Shown piece by piece: positions 1 to 11,676 of a stretch of DNA of 64,000 bases. How positions within the stretch are numbered: the stretch's first letter is position 1; every line of letters starts with the position of its first letter. The stretch spans positions 71,027,788 to 71,091,787 of the forward strand of contig CM057836.1 of NCBI GenBank assembly GCA_030068075.1. The letters run 5' to 3'. The DNA is from Paguma larvata (Eukaryota; Chordata; Mammalia; Carnivora; Viverridae). The notes under the pieces were generated by a model. The model made no database searches, was not told the DNA's origin, and saw nothing but the letters and a program-made list of their open reading frames with translations. The translations under genes were made by a program, and so were the position numbers.

Positions 1-123
1 AGCAGGCTCCGCACTGTCCGTGTAGAGCCTGGCACCAGGCTTGAACTCACGAACCATGAGATCATGACCCGAACTGAAATCAAGAATTGGATGCCTAACT
101 GACGGAGCCACCCAGGCGCCCCG
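1..123 (-). mobile_element. Felid tRNA-Lys SINE, cut by window edge
   Basis: The window opens inside a minus-strand copy. The internal promoter B-box region (ttgaactcacgaacc in complement orientation) and the head ending gagccacccaggcgcccc at 107-123 are visible. Confidence 0.9.
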
Positions 124-429
124 GGAGTTCTGTATTTTATCTGGCAATGCTAAGGAGTCTCCCTGCCTGCTGACCCCACATCTCCGCTTTCCTACTGTCT
201 CTAGTATTTAACTCTCACCCTTGAGAGATTTTTGAAATTTTTACTTTCAGTCATTCAGTCAACAAATAACTATCAGTGTCTACTTTACATGAAGTTCCTT
301 TGTTCACTGTAGAGCATAGAAAGATTCATAATAATCAATCTTTATTAAGGGCTGATTAATGTGCTAGGCACGAAATAGTCTGCATATATTTAACTCAAAA
401 CAAAAAAATGATTGAGGCAGGTATATTAT

Positions 430-545
430 CTCCATTTTACAGATAGGAAATTGAGGCTTAGAGAGGTTAATTGCTGGAACGAGATTCAAACCTGAGCAAC
501 CGAATTCCAAACAGCCAGTTATGATGTGGTCCCACCTGCAAGGGA
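430..545 (-). repeat. MIR remnant
   Basis: The complement-oriented core ttttacagataggaaattga ggcttagagaggttaa is characteristic. Confidence 0.6.
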
Positions 546-1193
546 TTCCCAGTCTCACTGTGGAGACAGGCCCCAAAAGGTAATTCAGGCTGGAAGTCAT
601 CCGTGCTTGCCCCTTGGGATTCACTGCCCAGCTGCAGGGGCATCACTGGATGGCAGGTTCCAAATGCAGAATTAGGAGCCCCACCCCGGGATTCAACACG
701 ATCCCCAGGCGGGTCCTAGGCAAACTAGTTTGAGAATCGCTGCTCCAAACCGGCAGAGGGAAAGTCTATTTATTCACTCGGCAAGCTTAGCTCCAGCACG
801 TTCTGCATACCAGGGGCTATTCCAGGCACTGCATTGTCACGGTGACTGTTGAAAATTGTGGGTACTCCTCAGGCAGTTTTAAAAATGTCTCATCCTCAAT
901 TCTTCGTGAGGGTGGAGTGCAGCATTTCCCAAAGAGTTTTCTTTGAAACGCTCAAGTCACCTGAGGTGGTTAAATACGATCTATGGTGAAGTCAGTCCGT
1001 GCGGGGAACACTGGAGAGTGTCAGCACAGCCCCCTCAGATTCATAAATCACATTAACATAATAAGTGCTCTGAAAAGTCCTGCCATAAATAAACATGTTG
1101 CCTTTATATCCGCCTTTTTTTTTTTTTAATTTGGGGACTTCTCCCCTCCCCACCACCATTAAGTGTATTTTATCATCTTAAGGAGCATACCTT

Positions 1194-1390
1194 TTTTTTA
1201 ATGTTTACTTATTTTTGAGAGAGAGAGACTGAGCATGAGCAAGGGAGAGACAGAGAGAGAGGGAGACAGAGGATCCCAGCAGGCTCCACGCTGTCAGCAC
1301 AGAGCCTGATGCGGGGCTCGAACTCACCACCCGTGAGATCATGACCTGAGCCAAAGGCTGACGCTTAACCCACTGAGCCACCCAGGCTTA
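1194..1390 (-). mobile_element. Felid SINE with 13-bp target-site duplication
   Basis: A full-length minus-strand copy (T-run, tttttgagagag block, head at the right end). The sequence aggagcatacctt occurs at 1181-1193 and again at 1396-1408, marking the insertion. Confidence 0.93.
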
Positions 1391-1454
1391 CCTTGAGGAG
1401 CATACCTTGGCATAGTATATTACAGTTTACAAAGAGGGTTCACATTGGGAGGTT

Positions 1455-1580
1455 TACATTTTACAGATGAAGAAATTGAGGCTGAGAGAAGTTAGTGGTA
1501 GTGATTTGCTTCACGATTTGCTTCACGCTTTGCTTGGCTGATAGAGGCCACAAGAGAGGTCAAAACTTCCAGTCTGGTTC
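1455..1580 (-). repeat. MIR remnant
   Basis: acattttacagatgaagaaa followed by ttgaggctgagagaagtta is a MIR core in complement orientation. Confidence 0.55.
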
Positions 1581-2262
1581 TATTTCTTGGACACGGAGCC
1601 GCTACCCAGGCCCTCAAACCATCACACCAGTTGGAGTGTATTTGGTGGCGTGTCATGGAAGGTGTAAGCAGGAAAAGGGGGTTTGTAGGCTCGAGCAACC
1701 GGAAGTCCAGAAGTTCCTGGGGGCAGCATGGCCAGTTTGATTTGACAGCTCATTGGTGTTATGAGGCCTCATTTCTTTCTGGCTGCTTCATCTAAGGCTG
1801 GCCCCACCTCATGGTCACAGATGGCTGCCAACTACCCTTGGGGCGAGGGCATCTCTAAAGTGAGACTGTTTTAACCCAGGAACTAGCAGAGAAACTCTTC
1901 TTCCATCTGATTCGCCTGAATGAAGTCACATGTCCCCTCCTACACCAATTGCCGTAGCCGTAAAAATGCCCTGCACTGATTGGTTTAGGCCTATCCATCC
2001 TCGATCCAGTCATGATAAGGGACTGGCTGGCCTTGACTAATGGCGCCCGCCCCCTCGCTCTGGGTCATTTCTTCCAGTGGCCTGGCTGCCTCCCATGGGA
2101 GTTGGGGGTGGGAGGTGTTGTTAAGGAGACAGCTACAATATCTACCACGAGTGCTTTAGGCCGTTTGAAATTTAAATCAACAAAGCATCACGATATACCC
2201 TTTAAATATCTTATGATTCTATGTATTAATTATACCTCAGTAAAGGCAATTTTTTAAAGAAA

Positions 2263-2454
2263 TTTAATTTTTTTAATGTTTATTTTTGAGAGACAAAGTG
2301 CGAGCGGGGGAGGGGCAGAGAAGGAGGGAGACACAGAATTTGAAGCAGGCTCCAGGCTCTGGGCTGTCAGCACAGAGCCCCGAACCCACGAACTGTGAGC
2401 TCATGACCCGAGCCGAAGTTGGATGCTTAACCGACTGAGTCATCCAGGTGCCCC
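2263..2454 (-). mobile_element. Felid SINE
   Basis: Minus-strand copy with head catccaggtgcccc. The flanks share taaagaaattta-like sequence (around 2254 and 2458), consistent with a target-site duplication. Confidence 0.92.
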
Positions 2455-2554
2455 TTTTAAAAGAAATTTAAATCAAAATATTTGAAATTGGGCAGATTCC
2501 AGCCAGTAGGGCATACAGGGTTACCTTATCACATTTTTTCCTAAAGGAAGGGCG

Positions 2555-2712
2555 TTAGCCCACCGGCATCAGAATCATCTGGAAAGATTTGTTAAAATGC
2601 AAATTTCTGGGCCCTTTTCATGACCTACTAAATAAACTTCCAGGGTGGGACCTGCCTTGGAATCTGCATTTTGTTAAGACCACATTGTAACTGAGCTAAC
2701 TGACCTCTGCTT
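2555..2712. repeat. MER20-like DNA transposon remnant
   Basis: The blocks agaatcatctgg, atgcaaatttctgggccc and gtgggacctgccttggaatc follow the order seen in old hAT-type MER elements. It is degraded, and a younger SINE entered its right end. The family name is a recollection. Confidence 0.5.
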
Positions 2713-2727
2713 TGAAATCTGCATTTT

Positions 2728-2946
2728 TTTTTAATTTTTTTTTTATGTTTATTTATTTTTGAGAGAGGCAGAGGCAGAGTATGAGCAGGGGAGGAGCAGA
2801 GAGAGAGGGAGACACAGAATCTGAAGCAGGCTCCAGGCTCTGAGCTGCCAGCACAGAGCCCGATGCGGGGCTCGAACCCACCAACTGTGAGATCATGACC
2901 TGAGCTGAAGTCGGACGCTTAACCGACTGAGCCACCCAGGCGCCCC
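2728..2946 (-). mobile_element. Felid SINE with 15-bp target-site duplication
   Basis: Minus-strand, near-consensus copy. tgaaatctgcatttt is at 2713-2727 and perfectly repeated at 2947-2961, so this insertion is fairly recent. Confidence 0.95.
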
Positions 2947-3159
2947 TGAAATCTGCATTTTAATCGTTTTAATCCTACATCCCAGTTGCTTGGATCAGCC
3001 CTGATTTATGGCTGTCCTGGGGTAATTATTACTAGTGCCCCTTTCACTCTCAAAAGTATACCGGATTGGACTATACATTATATCTCCCCTTCTCCAAGTT
3101 GACACCGAAGAGCCAGCAGAAAAATGTCCCCCAGGTGAAGAGCGAAGACTCCCCATCCT

Positions 3160-3310
3160 TCTGGCACAGTAAAAAGGGCTTCGGGGTCAGCTCGGCCACT
3201 TACAAACTGAACCTCGGCCGGTACCTTCACCTCCCTTAGCACATGTCCTTGTCGGGGCTCATGATGCCTCCCTCCCAGGGTGGCTGGGGATTGGATGAGA
3301 GGACGAGGCC
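3160..3310 (+). repeat. Possible MIR remnant
   Basis: Weak match: ggtcagctcggccacttaca followed by aacctcgg, in MIR order. Old and diverged. Confidence 0.35.
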
Positions 3311-4954
3311 CCAGTGTCCAGCACAGGGACACCCGATACAGATCAGCACTGGCCTCCCCATCTCGGTTCCAGCCTCTCTGAGCTGAACTCCAGAGGCCCT
3401 GTCACCAGGGCCCCAGTTGCGAAGGCGGTACCAGACAGGCTGTGGGAACGAGCTTCACAGTTTTTGTCAAAGTGGCATAATAAAGCCCCCAAGTGTCTGC
3501 TCTTTGCAAACTGGGATGGCAGATCAATTGTGGCATAAACAAAACAGCAGGCTTGGTGTGAACCTGGGGACAGATTCCGCCTCTGCAGGGTGTGAATGGG
3601 GGAAGGAGGGGACGCTCAGGGTGGTTGGGTTTGCCTTTTCTCTGGCTGAGGCTTCGAGGCCCCTCTCCAGAGCCAGTCTGGCTCCCCACAGATTGCCAGA
3701 GCTCGAGGGACTGCTCCTCCACTCTGGGAAGCACCTGCCTAGACAGCAGCGCCAGGCACAGATCCCACAGCCCTGACCCCAAGGCCTCAGTGCCCCCATA
3801 ACTCTGAGCCTATCGGTGGCAACGGGGAAGGACGGTAAACTGCCACCCATCTCCTGAGCCGAGCAGGCGGACAGTGTTGTGTGTAGGAAAGCACAAGGAG
3901 GTGTCGTGGGCACAGAGCCAGACCTCAGGAGTAGGGCTGGTGAGAGGGACACTTGCACTGGGTGCTCTCTGTGCTGTCAGAGAAACTTCTGACCTGCCTG
4001 TCCCCTTCCTTCTGGGCAGACGGTGCCACAGCCAGTCAAGCATTTGGCATCGATTTGGGCCTACGGTCATGGCCATGAGGAGACCCCAGAACAAGTTCTG
4101 GCCCAGCCCGTGTGGGGGCAGCGGAGGGAAAGCTGTGCCCTGGCCCAGGGGGGAGCCTGCAGAGCAGAGGAGATCAGTACTAAGCCTCTAAGAAGGCAGC
4201 CCAGATACTCTGAGGCAGGGACCACATCCCTCCGGTTTTCCACCATATCCCCGAGCCTAGCACAAAGCCTGCTGAGTGGCGTTTCTGAAGGAGTGAATGG
4301 GGGGATGTTGGTCTTCCCACAGCATATCTAGCACTGTGGCCCTTATGGAGGCCCTAGGATAAGGCCACACTCCTCTGGGGAGGGAGAATGATCAGTGGGA
4401 AACACGTCACATTCTCAGTGCCATCATGGAAGGAAGAGACAGATCCTCAACAGGAAACCCAGACTCCGGAGGGGGGCCAGGAATCCAGACGGGGTACTTT
4501 GGAGGAATCTGAGGATGCTTCTGGTGGAAGGCCTTTGACTCGGGGGCGGGGGGGTAGGCCAGCTAGGGCCAGTCCTGTGAGGCCCCCAAGGGGCAGATGG
4601 GCACCCTGCCTGTGGGCCACCTGCCAGACTGTTAGACAAAAGTACAGGCCCCTCTGCATGGCATGCCTCCTGCTGTCCCTAACCAAGCCTCGGGGCGAGT
4701 CTGGTTCTAAAGCCTTGCTTGTCTTAACTGTGCCATGGGAGGGGTGATGGGCCCACCTCGGTGGGGCCGATAAAGGAGGAGCAGTGGCCCCTCTGCCCAG
4801 CAATGGTCCGTGGAAAGGGACAGAGGACTCTTGGGGACAGGAGTCGTGACTGAGGGTCACACAGCCTCCCCTCCTGGCTGCCAGCCCTGGAGGACTGAAA
4901 TGAGGTGTTCTAGCTGGAAGGGAGGCCCTGCGGTGCTCTCAGAAGGCCGTCTGG

Positions 4955-5075
4955 GGTTGGTGGAAAGAACGTGAACATTAGACACCAACAAACCTGGGTT
5001 CCTGGCGCAGCTTCCCCGCTCTGTGCTGTGAGGCCTTGATAACTACCTAACCGCTTGTGCACGGTTTCCCGTCTG
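4955..5075 (+). repeat. MIR remnant
   Basis: acctgggttcctggcgcagc, ctgtgaggccttgataacta and cacggtttcccgtctg follow MIR order. Confidence 0.55.
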
Positions 5076-5417
5076 GTGAGTGGGGCGGCCCTTCGCCACA
5101 GCTGTGGCCAAGATGCAGCGAGGGGAGAAAGGATGCGGGCTCGCGCTGGGGGCGGGGCTTCGCTGCGCGAGTGAATCCAGGTGGAACCAGTTTATCCAAC
5201 GGACTGACACGGAAGTGACCTTGTCTTCATCCGCTGTCTTAAGGAGCTTCCCTTTGGATCCCTTCATATTTTGGGCAGATGCTAGAGTTTTCCTATTAGG
5301 CTTTTATTTTTAGTTATTTATTTTTTTTAAGTACCAGCAGTCTTAAAATTGAAACTCATTTTCAGATATCCAGTCCCAGCTAAATCCAATCTAAAGCCAG
5401 TCTTCAAGTTCACTTCT

Positions 5418-5648
5418 TTAATTCTTTTTTTTTTAATTTAAAACATTTATTTATTTTTGAGAGACACAGAGACAGAGCACAAGCAGGGGAAGGGCAGAGA
5501 GAAAGGGAGACACAGAATCCGAAACAGGCTCCAGGCTCTGATGAGCCATCAGCACAGAGCCCGATGCGGGGCTCAAACTCACAGACGTGAGATCATGACC
5601 TGAGCTGAAGTCGGCCACTCAACCAACTGAGCCACCCAGGTGCCCGTC
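5418..5648 (-). mobile_element. Felid SINE with target-site duplication
   Basis: Minus-strand copy. tcaagttcacttct is at 5404-5417 and 5649-5662. Confidence 0.94.
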
Positions 5649-7374
5649 TCAAGTTCACTTCTAATCAAAGATCAGCTTCTCCCTCCAGCTCAGGTCTGGT
5701 CCTCAGCACAGGTGCCTGGGGTGTGGAAGGAGCAGTCTGCTCACTCCATCTGACATACTGGTGCCCCTATAATCGTTTCTTACCTATTGCTTACTGTTAG
5801 AACAGACATGCCCTTCTGTGGGGCCCATTTATGGGTCTTTGGAGACCACCCACCGGGCCCACTGCCCTGCACCACTCCCTCCATTTCTTTATGAATTTCT
5901 TTATGAATTCAAGAACTCAGATTTGGCTTTGAAGTGTGGAAAAATGCCTCCGTTAAATTGCTTACACTGCTAGTATGTTTTTTTTTTCACTCTCTTGTGG
6001 CCAAAATCCAAATCTAAGGATATAATCCATCTTCCTCAACATGGGTATTGTCATAAGCTTTTCTCCTAAATTAAGTCATTAAGCATAAGATGAAGATCGT
6101 GGTCAGGCAATTGAGATTTCCTCCAGGGACTCTAAAGAATGATTAGCATTGAAGCTTAAGGAATTACTGAAAAAAAAAAATTCTTTCCCCTCTGGCTTTT
6201 TTAAGGAAATATTAAACCAGGTGAGACAAAAGTCTTCAGCACCCAGTTTCCAGGGCTGGCTTCACCCCGCTAGCATCACACAGGCAGCCCCTCTGACGTA
6301 GGGCCTAAATTTAACAGGGATGCCCGTGAACTTTTGTTGCAAGGTGTGAAAGGCGCCATGGTGCTGCTCGGACAGGTGATCTATTTCCAGCTCAGACTCA
6401 GAGCAGTAGTGAGTCTTGGTGCAAAGAGACTAAATCCCCTTCCATAACCAGAGTGGGTTATGTGTCCCACAGAGAGCCCACGGGGGGCAGCAGGGTGAGA
6501 GCGCAGGTGGGAGGCGTAGAGCTGCGCGGAGTGGCAGGGGCAGAGCACACTGGTGGGAAACCAAGCCTTCTGTGGAAATCAAATGATAAAGGATTTCTCT
6601 TAAAGACTGTACGTTGAACAAGCAGATACGTTAAGGCTTAATTATGAACTAAAAGCAATAAATAGTTGCCCAGGCACAGAGCAGGCCTCCCAGGACAAAA
6701 GTGACCCCAGATACATGGCAGCATAGGACCCCGCTGGGGCACGACCTTCCCCTGGGCCACAAGCCTGAGCGAGGGTGATGGTGGTCCTTGGGTGAGAAAG
6801 AACTACACCCAATGGCAGAGCCGGCTCATTCTCTGAAGGTTGTGGGCTCATTCTCAATCTTTTTGTCAGTTTCATAAACTCCTTTTCAGAGACCATCACA
6901 CATAGCCACCTGGACTGAACATACTCTACCTGGTCCCTAGTAATCCCAGATCAAATGAAGCCTTTATGGAATTCTGTCCTAAGGAGGCCCACGGTGTGCC
7001 ATTGGTTACATAAAAAAGCAATTTGAGGGGTGGAAGAGCAGGTGACATCTCTGTGTAGGCTTTGCAGGTATCTCAGTGATTTGTACCCGTCCAGTGGTTT
7101 CATTTCATGTGTCTTTATGGGTCCTTCCTAGTGACCATCCTTCCCCATCCATCTTGATCTACAGACCCCCAAGATGAGGGGCCATGTCTCTGCCATCAGT
7201 TTAGGTGTTGCCCCGATCCCGAACCACCACGCCGAGTGCCACCAAGGGAGAGAAATGTCTAAGTACTGTTTCACCTCCCCTGAGTGATGCCACTCGGAGT
7301 AGAAGCCACATCCACGCCCGGCTCCCCGCCCAGTAGGCCCCACCTGCCCAGCCAGGAGCTCGCTGACCCTTTCC

Positions 7375-8345
7375 CTGTCTCCACAGGTTTCGGCATGACC
7401 ACCCCCGCGACGGTGGGCGGGAAGGCCTTCCTCATCGCCTACGGGCTGTTCGGCTGCGCCGGGACCATCCTGTTCTTCAACCTCTTCCTGGAGCGCATCA
7501 TCTCGCTGCTGGCCTTCATCATGCGCGCCTGCAGGGAGCGCCAGCTGCGCCGCAGCGGCCTGCTGCCCGCCACCTTCCGCCGCGGCTCGGCGCTCTCGGA
7601 GGCCGACTGCCTGGCGGGCTGGAAGCCCTCGGTGTACCACGTGCTGCTGATCCTCGGCCTGTTCGCCGTGCTGCTGTCGTGCTGCGCCTCGGCCATGTAC
7701 ACCAGCGTGGAGGGCTGGGACTACGTGGACTCGCTCTACTTCTGCTTCGTCACCTTCAGCACCATCGGCTTCGGGGACCTGGTGAGCAGCCAGCACGCCG
7801 CCTACCGGAACCAGGGGCTCTACCGCCTGGGCAACTTCCTCTTCATCCTGCTCGGCGTGTGCTGCATCTACTCGCTCTTCAACGTCATCTCCATCCTCAT
7901 CAAGCAGGTGCTCAACTGGATGCTGCGCAAGCTGAGCTGCCGCTGCTGCGCGCGCTGCTGCCCGGCGCCCGGCGCGCCCCTGTCGCGGCGCAACGCCATC
8001 ACCCCGGGCTCCCGGCTGCGCCGCCGCCTGGCCGCGCTCGGCGCCGACCCCGCGGCCCGCGACAGCGACGCCGAGGGCCGCCGCCTGTCGGGCGAGCTCA
8101 TCTCCATGCGCGACCTCACGGCCTCCAACAAGGTGTCGCTGGCGCTGCTGCAGAAGCAGCTGTCGGAGACGGCCAACGGCTACCCGCGCAGCGTGTGCGT
8201 CAACACGCGCCAGAACGGCTTCTCGGGCGGCGTGGGCGCTCTGGGCATCATGAACAACCGGCTGGCTGAGACCAGCGCCTCCAGGTAGACCGCCCGGCCG
8301 CGCCACGGACCTACGGCGGGCTGGCGTGCCGCCGGCCGTGGTTTG
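7375..8345. promoter_or_regulatory. Intragenic CpG island over KCNK12 last exon
   Basis: The base composition changes abruptly to very GC- and CpG-rich across the coding exon (for example cggcgcgcccctgtcgcggc around 7971-7990) and drops again just after the stop codon. The flanking intron and intergenic DNA are CpG-poor. This is read directly from the sequence; whether the island has promoter or enhancer activity, or is only coding-driven, is not shown by the sequence. Confidence 0.8.
7387..8288 (+). CDS. KCNK12: KCNK12 (THIK-2) last coding exon, partial CDS
   Basis: Two-pore-domain (K2P) potassium channel subunit, acting as a dimer in the plasma or ER membrane. The exon starts after the AG acceptor at 7385-7386 with the last two bases of a split Gly codon, then encodes 299 residues to TAG at 8286-8288. 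The human protein is about 430 residues, so this is roughly residues 131-430. In order: the end of pore loop 1 (FGMTTP, its TIG half being in exon 1), TM2 with GLFGCAGTILFFNLFLER, TM3 (HVLLILGLFAVLLSCCAS), pore loop 2 with the selectivity filter TIGFGD at 7761-7778, TM4 (LGNFLFILLGVCCIYSLF), then a cytoplasmic tail rich in Cys and Arg ending NNRLAETSASR. The frame is intact. Identity to KCNK12 rather than the paralogue KCNK13 rests on near-complete recall of the human tail. An upstream in-frame ATG at 7284 lies in the intron and is not the start. Confidence 0.96.
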
Positions 8346-8410
8346 CTTTCCTTCTCTCAGACGCTGGCGCTTTCTTAATCTTTATCCAATAAAATCAAAC
8401 CAAAAAAAAA
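8289..8410 (+). other. KCNK12: KCNK12 3' UTR with AATAAA poly(A) signal (shortest form)
   Basis: After the TAG stop there are about 100 nt of GC-rich UTR, then AATAAA at 8388-8393, followed immediately by an A10 run and a T10 run (8402-8421). The signal is canonical and well placed. The nearest downstream U-rich stretch is the T run itself. A longer 3' UTR using a distal signal is possible, and the exact cleavage site cannot be fixed from sequence alone. Confidence 0.6.
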
Positions 8411-9877
8411 ATTTTTTTTTTAAAGAAATACTATTTGGCCAGGACTGATGTTATCCAGGGTAGGTTTCGGGGGAGCCTGTTTTCCTCGTGGGTCCCCTCT
8501 TGAAGAACCGTGGCCCCCCAGCAGATTCTCCTCCAGGGAGAGAGAAAGTGGCACCTAAGACCCTCACCAGGTGCGTACCGCAGCCAGGAGAGGGCCATCC
8601 CTGGGTTTTGCGGACTGGCACTGAACCCCGTCCCCATGCACATAAGCAGCCGGCAACCCCAAAGCATATGGTGCAACTTCTCCTGGCTCTGAATTACCTC
8701 CGCAGCATTTAGAATCCTGGCCCAGCCTAGCAGCTTCCTTCTGGTCGTCAGAAGTGATGTAGTCACAGTTTTGACAGGTGGGGGTGGGGAGAGCCATATG
8801 TTGCCTACCGATGTATATAAATAGAACAGCCGCTACACACGGAGAATGGTGTAGTATTATGCAATGAGATGAAACATAGCACCAACTTGCGGACTGTGGC
8901 ATTTCCCCGAGATTTGGAACTTGGGATGGTAAGGGGCTCAGCTGGCCTTTCTCAGCCTGGAGTTAGTGCACTTAGCGCAGCACACAGGGCAGCTACTTTT
9001 AATGCCAGAAACCCAGGGTGGCCGGCAGGGAGAGGAGCACTGGGGCTGCAGGAGCCCTGCTTTGCTTTAGCCAGCTGATCTCTGAGGCTCCGGCACATCT
9101 CAGAATCCCCCAACCCTCCTTTCTTTCACCAGCGTTGTCCTTGGAAATGGTTTTCATTACTAACCAGGAATGTCTGAGTCTTCCCAGACAAGATCTTGCT
9201 TTGTTGGTGTGGATTTTGTTTCTTAACTTCCGTTAAGCAGTTCATTTTTTCCCCTTTTAGAGAGCCTAAGTGTGCAGAGTGCAGCCTCCAGAACCCCTCT
9301 CCTCCTGTCAGGGCTCTGCAGCACCAGGAACCCAAAGCAGCCATCATATGCAAATGTCAGAGAATTTGGCTCCACCCAAATGTTTGGGGAACAGATCCCA
9401 TTCTAAACCCTGTTTGGCCCCCACTGACAATCAGTGGATTTGTTTTCTCCACGCACAGTCTGTATTGGAGGTGGAGGAAGGCAGGAGGGAGGGAGCCGAT
9501 GGAATGGGTGGATGGACACGGTTTTTGAGTTAAAGTTTTGCCTGGGATGATCGCTAAACTGAGGGACCAGTTCTCTACCCTCTGCTGCACAGAGGTCACT
9601 GAACTGAAGGAGGGTCAGATGCTGCCTTCATCGAAAGCCTGGGGGTCTTGTACTGTAAATGAACAATGCTCTTTTTAGCCCATTTCCCTCAGCTGAAAAA
9701 AAGGTCCCAACGACAAATGCCACAGATACAATGTGACCCACCAATATGTACAGCTTCTGATAGGAAGTCTTATTTCTAAGACTTCTAAAGCACCAGAACG
9801 CCTCACACTGTCTGCCGGAGGCATGGAAGGCCATGAAATCTGCCCCCCTGGCCGCCAAGGAAGCATATGTGCCTGGA

Positions 9878-9878
<1 letters not shown>

Positions 9879-9908
<30 letters not shown>

Positions 9909-9914
9909 CACACA
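9879..9914. repeat. (CA)18 microsatellite
   Basis: A run of CA units with a single CG interruption at 9901-9902, in intergenic DNA. Confidence 0.95.
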
Positions 9915-11644
9915 GCATTAGGAGCTATGCTTGAAGGTCGGCCTCCCCTTTCTCCTTCCAGTTCATTGACAAGAAGGGAAAAATGCATTGGAATCTGAAT
10001 GATTCTGTAGCTACCTTGGGTAATTTCTAACTCAGATGAGGATTGGGATTTAAACACAGGCCCTAATCTGAGGGTAAAGCCAGTGACCCAGAGCAGCCAG
10101 GAGAGAGGTCAGTCTTGCTAAATCCTAAAGGGTAAGCTTCCCGAGAGGAATAACCATGACCGTCACTCAGGCCTGGCTGGTGAGCACCCCACCCCTGCCC
10201 CACCTGAGCCACGGCTTCGGTCACACTGCAGTGACTGCGCACTCAGAGGCACAAGTGCTCTAGGCCAAGGCCCTCTCACAGGACCTAGAAATAAAGTGTC
10301 ATGTTTATCCCTCCAAATGAAGGAAAGCTGAAAAGGCAGGCACACTCAGAGGTGTCACCCAGGCAACGAGCAATAACTTAGGGATCCGAAGCATATAGAG
10401 GGGGACAGAGATCCCCATGATAGAGGCATCCAGATCATGAAGACTGAATAGCAGGCAAAGTAGCAGCCAACCCAGAGAAAGTGAGCCGCAGCAACAGCAC
10501 AGGAAGCTTATGGCCTAGCTATCAAGGTGGGTTGAGCTAGACAGGCCAAAGACACGTCCAAGTGATCCCCCGACCAGTGCTCAGGACTGTGCAGAACCGT
10601 GTCTCCGCAGGAGGGAGCCGGACTTGCCTACAGAGACGAAGAACTCAAAACCCTCCTTGGCAGTCTTCTCTGTCAGGAGTGCTTCCTAAAGTCTATCCTA
10701 AATTGCTCATGCTGCAGCCTTAGCTGTTTTCACTTCTCCTTTCTGCCTTTGGAAGGAGACCACTGTAAGCAGCTTGAGCAAGCTTCTGAAGGACCCCTAA
10801 GCATGGCTTACGGGGGCAGAGAAGAGAGTCTTCCCTCTCATCAGCCTCCCAGAGAAACACCAGCCTGCCAGCATACTAAGGGAGCTCAGGATCCAGGGGC
10901 TGCCTGTATTTTTGCCCATGGTCCCCTAGTCCCCCACCCAAATTCAGGACATCATTGTCCTTCACTTCAGGTCCAAATGCCAGGGGCTGCTTCTGTGGGA
11001 AAGCTGGGCTCCCCAAGTTAGGGAGACTGATGGAGCCTAGACCCATACCTAAAGACTTAGGTATCCTGCTTGAGGGTGAGCGTTGAGAACCAGAACTGGG
11101 GTCCTACCATCATTTCAGGTATAACGACATTGATAGGGACCCCTTTTTTGGTACAAGTTCTTCTGAACCTCAGGCTCCATAAGAAAGGGCTCCCCATTCG
11201 TTTAGAATCTGTGGCCTATCCCACCGTGCAGGGCTCTCCAGTTTGACCCAAAGTTGGTAGCTCACTGCAGTCTGCAACTGTCCCTGGCTCTTTAGGTTGC
11301 TGCCTCACCTTAGGCCCCTACTCACCCCTCCCAGGCTGGGGCTATGGGGCCCTAAGCAGCCCTTGCCACCCACTGTGGCCACACAGAGGCCAGGGTCTTA
11401 GTGAGCAGCCAGGACTTCTCAGAGATGAGCACACAGATAAAGGAGCCACCCTCCACGTCCTTGCTTGCTAATAAGGCCAGGTGGTCGGGTTCCTCTGTCC
11501 TTCGACTGAAGCCAGAGCCTCCAGGCCTGGAGAAGGAGTCAGAAGGCTCAGGTAGTGTCATGCCTTCAGCTTGTGGAAAATGCCAGACAGTCCTGGGCAC
11601 TTGCCCAGGAGCTTCACACATCACAGCACCATGTGCACCTGCAT

Positions 11645-11676
11645 GCACACACACGCACACACACACACCACACACC
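11645..11676. repeat. (CA)n microsatellite, interrupted
   Basis: CA units broken by one CG and one CC step. Confidence 0.9.

Larger units (their letters stand above)
1..7386 (+). other. KCNK12: KCNK12 intron 1, 3' part
   Basis: This is inferred to be intronic because the exon at 7387 begins in the middle of a codon and in the middle of the first pore motif, so the channel N-terminus must come from an upstream exon outside the window. It ends with a pyrimidine-rich tract and the acceptor ccacag at 7381-7386. It contains five minus-strand SINEs, several MIR/L2/MER remnants and ordinary unique sequence. The open frames within it are short, overlap repeats and show no codon or family signal. I see no gene in 5660-7100, which is unique non-coding sequence. 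Confidence 0.85.

Noticed and set aside
2753..2935. Repeated ~60-residue frames starting MAQSV... at many sites (2753, 15686, 36312, 36732, 54618, 56071)
   Set aside because: All are translations of the same SINE; their similarity to each other reflects the repeat and not a protein family.
7679..8269. 196-codon plus-strand frame overlapping KCNK12
   Set aside because: Out-of-frame shadow of the channel tail, low complexity (poly-Arg/Ala/Leu).
7128..8306. 392-codon open frame on the minus strand across KCNK12 exon
   Set aside because: It is the complement of a CpG-rich coding exon; its Ala/Arg/Gln-rich product has no recognisable domain and follows from the composition and the sense-strand codon bias.
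9675..9918. Frames with poly-Val/Cys (VCVCVCV) near 9.7-9.9 kb
   Set aside because: Translation of the CA microsatellite.
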